A stretch of DNA of 64,000 nucleotides from Bradyrhizobium algeriense (GCF_003062295.1 NZ_PYCN01000006.1:248001-312000); one strand, 5' to 3'; numbered from the stretch's first letter, positions 24,891-35,665 are shown. Made by a program: numbers and translations. The notes: generated from the letters alone by a model not told the origin.

Positions 24891-25791
24891 ATGAAGGGCC
24901 TGTTGAACCTGCGCGGCATCAGCGGCCAGATCGCAGCCCTCGTCGTCGTCTCGATCGCAGCGCTTCATCTGATCATCACCGCGAGTTTCCTGCTGCAGCG
25001 GCCCGACCGGCCGGAGCCGTCGTCTGACCGCGGCCACGGCCCAGCTTGCCGCAGCCGTGCAGCTGCTCGGTGCAGCGCCCGCATCGGAACGGCCGCGGCT
25101 CTCCGCCGACATCGCGCGCGCCTTTTCGCAGCTCGGCATCGACGACCGCACCAAAATGCTCGCCGCGATTAGCCACGATCTGCGCACGCCGATTACAAGA
25201 ATGCGTCTTCGCTCCGAATTCATCGAGGACGAGACCCATCGCAGCCGCATGCTCGACGATCTCGACCAGATGCGCTCGATGCTTGAGTCCGTGCTGTCGT
25301 TCCTGCGCAACGGCCGCAGGTTGGAGGCGATGACGCTGGCCGACATCGCCAGCACGCTGCAGCTCATCACCGACCAGTTCGCCGACATGGGACGCAAGGT
25401 CGCCTATGACGGCCCCGCGCATGCCATGGCCACGGTGCGGCCCGACGACCTGCACCGCGCCGTCACCAATCTGGTGGAGAATGCCGTGAGATTCGGCGCC
25501 GAAGCGGTGATCCGCCTTCGTGTCTCGGCGGACCAGCTCACCATCGACGTCGAAGACGACGGCCCCGGCATTTCGGATGCGCAAAAGCAGAATGTGCTGG
25601 AGCCGTTTGTGCGCGGCGACGAGGCCCGCAATATGGACGAGGCGGCGGGCTTCGGCCTTGGTCTATCAATCACCAACGCCATCGCAACGGCGCATGGCGG
25701 CACGCTGTCGCTGCATGACCGGCGGCCGCATGGACTGGTGGTTCGGATGCGATTGCCGATCCACCAGAGCAGCGGCCGCGCTGCGGCCTAG
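24891..25791 (+). pseudogene. Sensor histidine kinase, frameshifted and missing its sensor region
   Basis: An ATG at 24891 opens MKGLLNLRGISGQIAALVVV (first membrane helix), but that frame is lost near 25010-25030. The other frame continues LTAATAQLAAAVQLLGAAP and leads into the kinase core: SHDLRTPITR (H-box), NLVENAVRFG (N-box), DDGPGI and GFGLGLSI. The text jumps from an N-terminal periplasmic-type segment (FSQLGID) straight to DDRTKMLAAISHDL, so the rest of the sensor, the second membrane helix and HAMP are absent. The kinase core could still be made from 25057, but as a soluble fragment. Confidence 0.7.
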
Positions 25792-25800
25792 TTCATTGCT

Positions 25801-25995
25801 TCAGGCTGCGAGCGCGTCGGGATCCGCTTCCTCGTAGATTGCGATCGCCTCGAAGCGATAGTCGCAGGCGCGGCAGAACCAGAGGAAGGATGTGCGGCCC
25901 GGACTGCTCTCTACCCAATCGGGTCTTGCGATCGGCTTGCCGCACTGGGCGCAGGGGTTGCCGCGAGGCAGATAGCTGGAATCGAGTCGAGCCAT
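25801..25995 (-). CDS. Small zinc-ribbon protein, 64 residues
   Basis: MARLDSSYLPRGNPCAQCGK begins the protein; CxxC pairs at CAQC (15, 18) and CRAC (about 41, 44) should hold one zinc. GGGAG precedes the ATG. The tail is acidic (YEEADPDALAA). It ends 9 bp from the histidine-kinase remnant, convergent with it. Function unknown. Confidence 0.7.
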   Translation of the reverse strand: MARLDSSYLPRGNPCAQCGKPIARPDWVESSPGRTSFLWFCRACDYRFEAIAIYEEADPDALAA

Positions 25996-26367
25996 GACGC
26001 ATCTCCCTTTTGACGTCTTGCTTTCGACGTCTTGCTGACGACGTTTTGCAAAATCGATGATTGGTTATGTCGTTGAATGAGACAGGATTGCTGTCGAAAT
26101 AGAACATTCTGGCGGCAACGCTTGTACACTTTCATCGCATTATTTGCACGACAATCATGCGCGTCCGCATGACGCAGATTCGCGTAACAGAAGCGATGCA
26201 TCGCACTGACAATTTCAGCGTCACGATCGCCCAGGTCCGTTAGCGCGTGCGCCAGCTACGGACATCCCGCCGCGATATCGTCGGTTTTTCGCCACATCTG
26301 TGCCCGGTAATGGAACTACCGAAAACGCCGAACCGTTAACGCTCCCTGTCCGCCGGGATTTGATTTT
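25996..26367. other. Intergenic region without recognised gene
   Basis: This 372-bp AT-richer stretch separates the divergent zinc-ribbon and transglycosylase genes and should carry both promoters. No repeat, RNA gene or convincing small ORF was seen. Confidence 0.5.
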
Positions 26368-26892
26368 ATGAAAAGTTTGCCGAAGTTCGCGCTCGCCGCC
26401 ATCGCGGCGCTTGTGGCCTCACCCGATGCGATGGCGCAGAGCCGCGCGCAGTATGAGAGCATGGTCGCAAGCCATGCGCGCGCCAACAACGTGCCGGAAG
26501 CGCTGGTGCACCGGGTGATCGTGCGCGAGAGCAAGTATCATCCAAGCCTCGTCGGGCGCGGCGGCACCATCGGGCTGATGCAGATCAAGCTCCCGACCGC
26601 GCGCGGCCTCGGCTACACCGGCGACGCCGCGGGCCTGCGCGATCCCGACACCAATCTCGCCTGGGGCATCAAATATCTGGCCGGCGCCTACCGCGCCGCC
26701 AACGGCGATCACAGCCGGGCCGTGCGTTATTATGCGGGCGGCTATTACTACGCTGCAAAGCGCCAGCGGCTCGAGCAGCCGAGGCTCACCACCCCGGTGC
26801 TCGCAAGTGGTGTGCCGCCGAAAATCGTCGCCAAGCCCGTCGAAACGGCGAAAACGCCCGCTGAGGCGAACGCAATGCAGACCTCCCAGTAG
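26368..26892 (+). CDS. Lytic transglycosylase (SLT domain), exported
   Basis: A 174-residue protein with signal peptide 1-23 (ends AMAQ). The SLT domain spans about 28-135: catalytic Glu54 in VIVRESKYHP, GLMQIKLPTARGLGY, NLAWGIKYLAGAYR and AVRYYAGGYYY. Such enzymes cleave the glycan strand of peptidoglycan to 1,6-anhydro ends in the periplasm. The short C-terminal tail is Pro/Ala-rich. The protein is smaller than Slt70, close to the minimal MltE-like size. Confidence 0.85.
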   Translation: MKSLPKFALAAIAALVASPDAMAQSRAQYESMVASHARANNVPEALVHRVIVRESKYHPSLVGRGGTIGLMQIKLPTARGLGYTGDAAGLRDPDTNLAWGIKYLAGAYRAANGDHSRAVRYYAGGYYYAAKRQRLEQPRLTTPVLASGVPPKIVAKPVETAKTPAEANAMQTSQ

Positions 26893-26988
26893 CGGGGTTT
26901 TGGGCCCGGCTGCGCCGCGTCCGGCGCACGGCAGCGGTGCAGTTCCCGCAAAGCCGCGTTGACACCTCCGCCCAACTGCCTACATTAG

Positions 26989-27121
26989 CCCTGTTCCGAG
27001 GGGTGCTCCGATGAGGAGCTGAGATACCGCAAGCTTGGGCAGTTCTACCTCAAAGTAGAGGCGCCCAGGACCGCGGTGACCCTTTGAACCTGATCCGGGT
27101 CATGCCGGCGAAGGGACAGGG
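26989..27121 (+). promoter_or_regulatory. TPP riboswitch (thi box) controlling thiO
   Basis: The core landmarks are present: CTGAGA at 27019-27024 and CCTTTGAACCTGATCCGGGT (from 27081) followed by CATGCCGGCGAAGGGA. The closing helix P1 pairs CCCTGTTCC (26989-26997) with GGGACAGGG (27113-27121), which ends exactly one base before the thiO ATG. P1 therefore contains the ribosome binding site, so thiamine pyrophosphate binding should block translation. Confidence 0.95.
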
Positions 27122-28132
27122 ATGTACCAGAAGTCAGATCCGCGGGGGGATTCCCCCGTTTCCATCATCGGAGCGGGCATTGCCGGCGCATGGCAGGCGT
27201 TGCTGTTCGCACAGGCCGGCCATGCCGTCACTCTGTATGAGCGCAGTGACGCCGATATGACGCTTTCCACCAGCCACTGGGCCGGCGGCATGCTGGCCCC
27301 CTGGTGCGAGGCCGAGACCTCTGAGCCCGTGATCGGCCGGCTCGGCATCCGCTCGCTCGATCTGTGGCGCGAGCATTTTCCCAATACCCCGTTCAACGGA
27401 TCGCTGGTCGTGGCACATGCGCGCGACCGTGCCGATTTCGAACGGTTTGCGAAGCTGACCACCGGTCATGTCAGGCTCGACGCGGGCGGTTTACGCGACC
27501 TCGAACCGTCGCTGGATGGCCGTTTCCGCGACGGCCTGTTCTATGCCGGCGAGGGCCATGTCGAGCCGCGCCGCGTGCTCCCCGAACTGCATGCCCGCAT
27601 CGAAGCCGCCGGCGGCATCATCAAGTTCGACTGCGATGCCGATGCCGACGACCTCGACGGCATCGTGATCGACTGCCGCGGGCTGGCGGCGCGAAACGAG
27701 CAGCCCGATCTGCGCGGCGTCAAGGGCGAGATGATCATCGTTGAGACGAGCGAGGTTGAACTGTCGCGCCCGGTGCGGCTGATCCATCCGCGCTGGCCGC
27801 TCTACGTGATCCCGCGCGGCGACAACAAGTTCATGCTGGGCGCGACCTCGATCGAGGCCGAGGACACCGGCGTCAGCGTGCGCTCGGCGCTGGAGCTGCT
27901 CGGCGCCGCCTATGCGGTGCATCCGGCCTTCGCCGAGGCGCGCATCGTCGAGTTCGGCTCGGGCCTTCGTCCGGCCTACCCGGATAATCTGCCGCGGATC
28001 ACGGTCGACAAGAAGATCGCGGTGAACGGGCTCTATCGCCACGGCTTCCTGCTGGCCCCTGCGCTCGCCGAGCTGACGCTCGGCTATGTCCAGCGCGGCG
28101 CGATCGACAATGAGGTGATGCGATGCGTGTGA
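27122..28132 (+). CDS. thiO: Glycine oxidase ThiO
   Basis: A 336-residue FAD enzyme of the D-amino-acid oxidase fold. The FAD motif is SIIGAGIAGAWQALLFAQAG near residue 14; the middle has TSHWAGGMLAPWCEAE, and the C-terminus has GLRPAYPDNLPRI and YRHGFLLAPALAELT. It oxidises glycine to the imine used in thiazole synthesis. First gene of the thi operon, directly behind the riboswitch; its 3' end overlaps thiS by 10 bp. Confidence 0.92.
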   Translation: MYQKSDPRGDSPVSIIGAGIAGAWQALLFAQAGHAVTLYERSDADMTLSTSHWAGGMLAPWCEAETSEPVIGRLGIRSLDLWREHFPNTPFNGSLVVAHARDRADFERFAKLTTGHVRLDAGGLRDLEPSLDGRFRDGLFYAGEGHVEPRRVLPELHARIEAAGGIIKFDCDADADDLDGIVIDCRGLAARNEQPDLRGVKGEMIIVETSEVELSRPVRLIHPRWPLYVIPRGDNKFMLGATSIEAEDTGVSVRSALELLGAAYAVHPAFAEARIVEFGSGLRPAYPDNLPRITVDKKIAVNGLYRHGFLLAPALAELTLGYVQRGAIDNEVMRCV

Positions 28133-28320
28133 CCGTCAACGGCGAAGAACGGGAGATCGCTTCTTCCCGCGTCGACGCCCTGCTCTCAGAGCTCGAATAC
28201 GAGGGCACGCATTTCGCGATTGCGCTGAATTACGACGTGCTGCCGAAGAGCCGCTGGGCCGAGACGGTGCTGAAGGCCGGCGACGAGATCGAGATCATCA
28301 CGCCGCGGCAGGGAGGGTGA
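28123..28320 (+). CDS. thiS: Sulfur carrier protein ThiS
   Basis: A 65-residue ubiquitin-like protein, MRVTVNGEEREIASS, with the invariant C-terminal Gly-Gly (EIITPRQGG) that is converted to a thiocarboxylate and donates sulfur to ThiG. The N-terminal strand and FAIALNYDVLPKSRWAET match the family. The overlap with thiO couples translation. Confidence 0.93.
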   Translation: MRVTVNGEEREIASSRVDALLSELEYEGTHFAIALNYDVLPKSRWAETVLKAGDEIEIITPRQGG

Positions 28321-28350
28321 GGATGGTTTTGTGCGCAAACTCTCTCCCCC

Positions 28351-28469
28351 CGTCGTCCCTGCGAACGCAGGGACCCATAACCACCGGCCTTCGTGATGAC
28401 GAAAGGTATCTGCGACCGCGCCGATACGCGAGATCACGCGGTATGGGTCCCTGCGTGCGCAGGGACGAC
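28351..28469. repeat. Palindromic repeat between thiS and thiG
   Basis: Terminal inverted repeats CGTCGTCCCTGCGAACGCAG and CTGCGTGCGCAGGGACGAC enclose about 80 bp that contain ACCCATAACCACC and GCGGTATGGGT. The element interrupts an otherwise tight operon, ending 26 bp before the thiG start. Confidence 0.8.
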
Positions 28470-28494
28470 CGGGAAAGAACGGGACACTGACACC

Positions 28495-29277
28495 ATGCTG
28501 AACTTCTACGGCAAAACCTTCTCCTCCCGCCTCCTGATCGGCTCGGCGCTCTACCCCTCGCCGGCGATCATGCAGGACGCGATCCGCGCGTCGGGGGCCA
28601 ACATCGTCACCGTGTCGCTGCGGCGCGAGGCCGCCGGCGGCAAGACCGGCGACGCGTTCTGGTCGCTGATCCGCGAGCTTGATGTCACGGTGCTGCCGAA
28701 CACCGCCGGCTGCCGCAGCGTGCGCGAGGCGGTGACGACGGCAAAACTGGCGCGTGAGTTGTTCTCCACGCCCTGGATCAAGCTGGAGGTGATTGCCGAC
28801 AACGACACGCTGCAACCCGACGTGGTCGGCCTGGTCGAAGCCGCCGGCATCCTGATCAAGGACGGTTTTGAAGTGTTCCCCTACTGCACCGAAGACCTTT
28901 CGGTCGCGATGCGGCTGGTCGATGCCGGCTGCAAGGTCGTGATGCCCTGGGCCGCGCCAATAGGAAGTGCAAAAGGCATCACCAACCGTGACGCGCTAAA
29001 ACTCATGCGCGAGCGTCTGCCCGACATCACGCTGGTGGTCGACGCCGGCCTCGGCGCGCCGTCGCATGCCGCCCACGCCCTCGAACTCGGCTACGACGCC
29101 GTGCTGCTCAACACGGCGATCGCAAAGGCTGCCGATCCTGTCGTGATGGCCAATGCGTTCCGCCTCGGCGTGGAAGCCGGCCGCACCGCCTACGAAGCCG
29201 GCCTGATGGAAGCCCGCGACTTCGCCTCGCCCTCAACCCCTGTGATCGGGACACCGTTCTGGCATGCCGTATCCTGA
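28495..29277 (+). CDS. thiG: Thiazole synthase ThiG
   Basis: A 260-residue TIM-barrel enzyme, [20 protein letters not shown]. The Schiff-base lysine lies in WIKLEVIAD; other landmarks are [31 protein letters not shown] and [19 protein letters not shown]. It joins deoxyxylulose phosphate, the glycine imine and ThiS sulfur into the thiazole. The ATG at 28495 is preferred because earlier codons fall in the repeat. It overlaps thiE by 14 bp. Confidence 0.93.
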   Translation: MLNFYGKTFSSRLLIGSALYPSPAIMQDAIRASGANIVTVSLRREAAGGKTGDAFWSLIRELDVTVLPNTAGCRSVREAVTTAKLARELFSTPWIKLEVIADNDTLQPDVVGLVEAAGILIKDGFEVFPYCTEDLSVAMRLVDAGCKVVMPWAAPIGSAKGITNRDALKLMRERLPDITLVVDAGLGAPSHAAHALELGYDAVLLNTAIAKAADPVVMANAFRLGVEAGRTAYEAGLMEARDFASPSTPVIGTPFWHAVS

Positions 29278-29872
29278 TAAATTCTATCCCGTGGTTCACA
29301 ACGTCGCTTGGGTGACGCGGCTGGCGCTGCTCGGCGCCGGCACCATCCAGTTGCGCGCCAAGGACCTCAATGAATCCCAGGCGCTGCAGATCGTGACCGA
29401 CGCGCTCGAGGCCATCAAGGGCACGCCGGTAAAACTCGTGGTCAACGACTACTGGCGCGCGGCGATCGTCGCCGGCGCAAAACACCTGCATCTCGGCCAG
29501 GAAGACCTCGCGGACGCCGACCTCGGCGAAATCCGCAAAGCCGGACTGACGCTCGGCATCTCCACCCATGACGACGAAGAGCTGGCGATCGCGCTGGCAG
29601 CGAAGCCGGACTACATCGCGCTCGGTCCGATTTTCCCGACCACGCTGAAATCCATGCGCTTCGCCCCGCAGGGCATTCCAAAGATCACCGAATGGAAGAA
29701 GCGCATCAGCGACATACCGCTGGTCGCAATCGGCGGCATCAAGTTCGAACAGTCGCCTGAGATTTTTGCCGCCGGCGCGGATTCCATCGCCGTCGTCAGC
29801 GACGTCACCCAGCACGCCGACCCCGACGCGCGGGTGCGGCAATGGCTCGGCCAGAGCGCGGAGGCCGCGTGA
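29264..29872 (+). CDS. thiE: Thiamine-phosphate synthase ThiE
   Basis: A 202-residue TIM-barrel protein, [20 protein letters not shown]. Family motifs are [49 protein letters not shown] and [10 protein letters not shown]. It couples the pyrimidine and thiazole phosphates. The start lies within the end of thiG, indicating coupling. Confidence 0.9.
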   Translation: MPYPDKFYPVVHNVAWVTRLALLGAGTIQLRAKDLNESQALQIVTDALEAIKGTPVKLVVNDYWRAAIVAGAKHLHLGQEDLADADLGEIRKAGLTLGISTHDDEELAIALAAKPDYIALGPIFPTTLKSMRFAPQGIPKITEWKKRISDIPLVAIGGIKFEQSPEIFAAGADSIAVVSDVTQHADPDARVRQWLGQSAEAA

Positions 29873-29875
29873 TGA

Positions 29876-31912
<2,037 letters not shown>

Positions 31913-31926
31913 GGCACCGCTCTCTC

Positions 31927-31962
31927 CTCGTCATGCCCGGGCTTGACCCGGGCATCCATAAC
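31927..31962. repeat. Short palindromic repeat after thiC
   Basis: CTCGTCATGCCCGGGCTTGA followed by CCCGGGCATCCATAAC contains GCCCGGG and CCCGGGC arms. Similar CCGGGC hairpins flank the composite repeat at 14712-14899. It directly precedes a terminator. Confidence 0.6.
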
Positions 31963-31996
31963 GAAGGCCGGGCTAGTTGTCCGGCCTTCTTTTTTA
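31963..31996 (+). terminator. Rho-independent terminator of the thi operon
   Basis: GAAGGCCGG (31963-31971) pairs with CCGGCCTTC (31981-31989) around a 9-base loop, followed by TTTTTTA. It lies 50 bp after the thiC stop. Confidence 0.9.
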
Positions 31997-32273
31997 GATG
32001 AAACGGATTGACACAACCAATAGATGCGCAGTTATTGCATCTCAATTCACGTCTGGTTCTTCATGGAAGCATTTGCAAAACTCTTAACGGCCATGGCTGC
32101 TCTCGTTGGAGCTGTCGTTTGTTGTCCAGTCTTCCGAAGTAACGGTTAGCTCGTAGGCGTAATCCGCCGACTTACTCATATCCCCAAGTGGTGGGGACGC
32201 TTCGTAAATTGCTCCACACAGCTGCAGATTTATCTGTACGCCAATATTTCACAACTAAGATGGATTTTTCACG

Positions 32274-33443
32274 ATGAAATCGATTTGGATACGTTGGACA
32301 AATAAAGACTCAAGAAATTATGTCGATATCGTTCCCTTGGAATTGTTTCGATCGGAGACTGATGAGAGAGAGATCGAGCATTTGGTAAGAAGGCCCAATG
32401 GAACGGCATACGCTGTCAAGTCTAACCTCTTCATCAGGCGTAATATTGCAACCCTGACTTACCGAGCGAACGAAAATCCACCAAACGCTACATGGTTGGG
32501 TATCACGCGAATAACATTTGAGGGAAACGAGAGAAGAGAAGTTCGCCGGGTAGATTGGCAGGATGCCAACGGCCAAGAGTTCGTCGATTTAGGTCCCATT
32601 ATTTCGTTAGAGGACAATCGAGCGACTGCTGCGCGGTATTTCGTTGTCAAAGCCCACACCGCAGAAGTCGACGGCAATTCCCTCAAACTATCGGGTCAGC
32701 CGATTGACCGGAAGAAGGGCGGAGACATTTCTGTCGGAGATCGCGTGTTTGTATGGATTTTTGAGAACAGTGGTGGTCATGGGCTGGAATGGTATGGCCG
32801 CGTTCGGGCCTTAGACAGACGTGATCCAAGTAAGTTTGTGATTCGAATCGAAGATCTGCAGAAGGCCACTTCAAAATTTGGTGCTGCTGAAATTGACAAG
32901 CTCTATAGTTCCAAAAATCTCGCACAACAAAGCTTGTTTGAGAAGTTGAAGACGTATTCGCCCGCTGGAATAAGGCGAGTAGACCAAACAGAAGCAGACG
33001 AATTGCTCGCTTTGTTTTCATTGGACGCTCTTCAATCTGATGGACAGGACGAAGTCGCGCGGCTCATACGACTCGGGAAGATTGCCTCTCGACCAAATCA
33101 AAGCACGTTCAGCGCAAGCATCCGGCGGACCTACGAGAACACGTGTGCGATCACAGGCAGCACCACGACCGAGGTACTGGAAGCGGCTCACATCAAGGTC
33201 GGCAAGGGCGTTGATGATAATAGCTTGGAGAACGGGATCCTGCTCAGAGCGGATATCCACGCCCTCTTTGACGCAGGCTTGATCGCATTAACATTGGATG
33301 GAAAGCGGCTCGAGCTGAGTATGGAACTAGAAGACTCGGCCTACCAATTTCTACGGAAAACAAACGTGTTTCAGCCAAGCACGGCGCGACCTTCCGAGGC
33401 CAACATTCGCCACCACCGCCTAAGATTTGGGTTTCCCTGCTAA
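32274..33443 (+). CDS. HNH endonuclease with an uncharacterised N-terminal region
   Basis: A 389-residue protein starting MKSIWIRWTNKDSRNYVDIV. The C-terminal HNH domain (about 280-355) reads CAITGSTTTEVLEAAHI and GILLRADIHALFDAGLIAL, with His and Asn of the HNH fold. A segment at about 155-180 (GDRVFVWIFENSGGHGLEWY then GRVRALD) recalls PUA/EVE-type modified-base readers, which is an impression. The gene is clearly AT-richer than its surroundings and lies between repeat-bearing gaps, so it was probably acquired. A restriction or defence nuclease is likely. Confidence 0.75.
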   Translation: MKSIWIRWTNKDSRNYVDIVPLELFRSETDEREIEHLVRRPNGTAYAVKSNLFIRRNIATLTYRANENPPNATWLGITRITFEGNERREVRRVDWQDANGQEFVDLGPIISLEDNRATAARYFVVKAHTAEVDGNSLKLSGQPIDRKKGGDISVGDRVFVWIFENSGGHGLEWYGRVRALDRRDPSKFVIRIEDLQKATSKFGAAEIDKLYSSKNLAQQSLFEKLKTYSPAGIRRVDQTEADELLALFSLDALQSDGQDEVARLIRLGKIASRPNQSTFSASIRRTYENTCAITGSTTTEVLEAAHIKVGKGVDDNSLENGILLRADIHALFDAGLIALTLDGKRLELSMELEDSAYQFLRKTNVFQPSTARPSEANIRHHRLRFGFPC

Positions 33444-33644
33444 CACGTAGGGCCGCTCTGCCCCGTCTATCTGCCCGCTGTTGAGCATATACCTCCGGGT
33501 GTGACAAACCGCCGTCAAAATCTTTACGTGCCGATTAACCTTTCATTAACCAAACGCGCTCACCCTCCGTCTACGGCTTGGGGGCCGTTGATTCCTGATG
33601 CTTCAGCTCCGCGTTTCGGAGCTAGCGTTGATCGGGAGGTGTTG

Positions 33645-33929
33645 ATGCCCCGGGACTACCTTGGCGACCTGTACCTTGGCGCGGACTGTGTTCTCGTGCC
33701 CGAGATTCCGCTGTCGGATTCTCAAGGCCTTTCACCCCACCAGATCGTGCCGATGCTGATCGGCTCCACGGTCGAGGCGATCGAGCGCGAGCTCGTGCTG
33801 CAGACGCTGGCGCGCTGCCACGGCAATCGCACCCACGCAGCCCGCGTGCTCGGACTTTCGGTGCGCACGATGCGGAACAAGATCCGGCAGTATGCGACTG
33901 ACGGCGTCGACATTCCCGCGCACAGCTAG
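33645..33929 (+). CDS. Fis-type helix-turn-helix protein (FlbD C-terminal-like)
   Basis: A 94-residue protein, MPRDYLGDLYLGADCVLVPE, behind a good GGGAGGT site. The C-terminal half carries a Fis-family helix-turn-helix (LQTLARCHGNRTHAARVLGL, SVRTMRNKIRQYATDG), as at the end of sigma-54 activators such as FlbD. There is no AAA+ domain or receiver domain, so it stands as a free DNA-binding domain. No flagellar genes are nearby. Confidence 0.75.
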   Translation: MPRDYLGDLYLGADCVLVPEIPLSDSQGLSPHQIVPMLIGSTVEAIERELVLQTLARCHGNRTHAARVLGLSVRTMRNKIRQYATDGVDIPAHS

Positions 33930-33939
33930 GTCGGCAGAG

Positions 33940-34064
33940 CGTAGGCTGGGCAAAGCGGACTTGTCTCGCCGTAGCTCGAAGAGCGAAGGCGGGAGCGTGC
34001 CCACCATCACGAGCACAGTGTGAATTGGTGGGCACGGCGCTAACGCGCCTTTGCCCACCCTGCG
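33940..34064. repeat. Palindromic intergenic repeat, GGGCAAAGCG family (copy 2)
   Basis: It begins CGTAGGCTGGGCAAAGCGG and ends GCGCCTTTGCCCACCCTGCG, with inverted ends. It shares GCCGTAGCTCGAAGAGCG, GAAGGCGGGAGCGTGCCCAC and GGTGGGCACGGCGC with copy 1 at 22724-22865. Confidence 0.9.
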
Positions 34065-34440
34065 CTCTGCGGACTGATTTGCCTCGCGCGCAAGCGCAAT
34101 CTCGCTCGAGTGCCTGCGACAAAGCAACACGACGGGCAAATCACCTGAAACCTGTCCAGCCCCTCGCGCAAAAATATTGCGCTTAACACGCAGGCCAAAT
34201 CAGCGGCATAACACCGCCCGTCTCACGGCGGATGAGGGGCGTTGGCCATCGTCACAAACGCGCGGTGAGATGCGATGGACGCGAGAGCTGCGACTGACGT
34301 GTGCAGCTTGAGCGTACGGCGAAGTCGTGTGGTCCTGACGCCCCGATGCTGGCGTCAAGTTGGCGGAAGCAATTCCGCCGGCGACGGTGACAACGAGCCC
34401 GGCCCGCCGGGGAGAGCACGAAGTAAGCCGTAAAGCCATT
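34065..34440. other. Non-coding stretch within the repeat-rich gap
   Basis: This 376-bp stretch between two repeat elements has short frames only, mostly Arg/Ala-rich and without binding sites. Nothing functional was recognised. Confidence 0.5.
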
Positions 34441-34552
34441 GCGCAGGGAAGGCCGGAGTGTTCCGCCTGTACCTGTATGCTCGTGTGCGCGTTTTCTGTG
34501 CGCAATTGCACACGAGATCGCGGGTGCAGCGTGCACCCGGTCTTCCCTGCGC
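34441..34552. repeat. Inverted-repeat element GCGCAGGGAAGGCCGG
   Basis: GCGCAGGGAAGGCCGG (34441-34456) pairs with CCGGTCTTCCCTGCGC (34537-34552) with one G-U pair, enclosing inner arms GTGTGCGCG and CGCAATTGCACAC. Translations across it give the Cys-rich spurious peptides often annotated in Bradyrhizobium genomes; that resemblance is from memory. Probably a mobile palindromic element. Confidence 0.65.
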
Positions 34553-34627
34553 CCTCTAAGTTCTGGAGGGCAAAGAAAATGCAAACCTCGGGCGCAATGC
34601 GCCGCGAGATCGCGAAGGTATGTTATT

Positions 34628-34744
34628 CGTAGGATGGGTAGAGCGACGCGAAACCCATCATCACGCGCACCGACGTTGATGGGTATCGCGGAGCCTGTCA
34701 TCGGGCGCGCGTTCGCGCGACCCGTTGGCTCCACCCATCCTACG
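34628..34744. repeat. Palindromic intergenic repeat, CCCATCCTACG family (full copy)
   Basis: The ends are CGTAGGATGGG (34628-34638) and CCCATCCTACG (34734-34744), exact inverted repeats of 11 bp. Internal arms AACCCATCATC and GATGGGTATCGC also pair. The partial copy is at 1738-1798. Confidence 0.9.
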
Positions 34745-34747
34745 GGC

Positions 34748-34789
34748 TATGGATTGCTTCCACCAAGTCGCGCCGCTCGCAATAACGGG
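34748..34789. repeat. Degenerate CGTCATTGCGAG-family fragment
   Basis: TATGGATTGCTTCCACCAAG followed by GCCGCTCGCAATAACGG matches the right half of the elements at 29892 and 37126 with several differences. It directly follows the CCCATCCTACG element, so the two elements are nested or stacked here. Confidence 0.65.
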
Positions 34790-35062
34790 GAGAAAGTTTG
34801 TAGCCCGGACTGCCATGGCGGGGATGCCAATGAACACGCCGGCCGGAGACCGCCCGCCCCGCGAAAGCCTTGGCAAAGGCGCGTACAATCGGGCGTCACA
34901 ATGACTCTATTAAAAATACAAATGGCCTGATGGCACCGAGCTTATTTTTTTGTTTACCCGCTATGGTTGAAATGCGGATGACTTAATTTCGACGTACGAA
35001 AAGCCAAGACAATGACTAATATCGCGGTGTTGCCGACGAGATAAAAAACATGGCAGGGGAAC

Positions 35063-35665
35063 GTGGGTGAACTTCTGGGGTCAATAGCATTCTCCTTGAT
35101 CGTCATCGCCGTGATCGCCGGCGCATGGGCCTGGATTTCGACGCTGTTCAGGAAGGGCGCCATGGCGCTGCTCGGCTTCGACCGGGTCTGTGTGCAACAG
35201 TTTGAAACCGTCCTGCTCTACCGGAACGGCCGTTTTGAAAAGGCGCTGCCGCCCGGCCGGCACCGGATCCGCGCCGGCAGCCGCCAACTGGCGCGGATCG
35301 ACCGACGCCCCGAGGTGTTTCGATTTGTGCAAGGCGCCGTTTCCGCGGACCGTATTGCGATCAACCTCGTCTATGTCGTCCGGAGTCAAATCGTCGATCC
35401 CAGGGTAGCTTTCGAAAGCACGCAAAACTACCGGGACGAGGTATCGATCCGGCTGCAATCGGTGGTGAAGGCGGTGTGCAGCCGAAAAGCCCGCCTCGAA
35501 ATTCAACTGGACCACCAGAGCTTCAGCAACAGCGCGCAGAAGGCCGCCAGCCAGGTGCTCCGCGCCATCGGCTGCGAATGCCTGACATTCGAACTGCTGC
35601 AGGTCGATTCCGCAGGCCCCATCGCGGAATTGGACCACAGGCGAATGGGATTTGCAGCGGAATAG
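35063..35665 (+). CDS. SPFH/band 7 domain membrane protein
   Basis: A 200-residue protein with a GTG start behind CAGGGGA. One membrane helix (about 8-28) is followed by a band 7-like domain (VQQFETVLLYRNGRFEKALP, PGRHRIRAGSRQLARIDRR, YVVRSQIVDPRVAFE). It is shorter than typical stomatins (about 250-300 residues) and lacks the long C-terminal coiled coil. Such proteins scaffold inner-membrane complexes. No partner NfeD-type gene is adjacent. Confidence 0.7.
   Translation: MGELLGSIAFSLIVIAVIAGAWAWISTLFRKGAMALLGFDRVCVQQFETVLLYRNGRFEKALPPGRHRIRAGSRQLARIDRRPEVFRFVQGAVSADRIAINLVYVVRSQIVDPRVAFESTQNYRDEVSIRLQSVVKAVCSRKARLEIQLDHQSFSNSAQKAASQVLRAIGCECLTFELLQVDSAGPIAELDHRRMGFAAE

Noticed and set aside
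32063..32149. 28-residue hydrophobic ORF starting MEAFAKLL
   Set aside because: It could be a small membrane protein or a truncated gene start, but no ribosome binding site is present and it lies in a plain gap.
34360..34930. Plus-strand frames giving Cys-rich peptides
   Set aside because: They lie across palindromic repeat elements and have no ribosome binding site.
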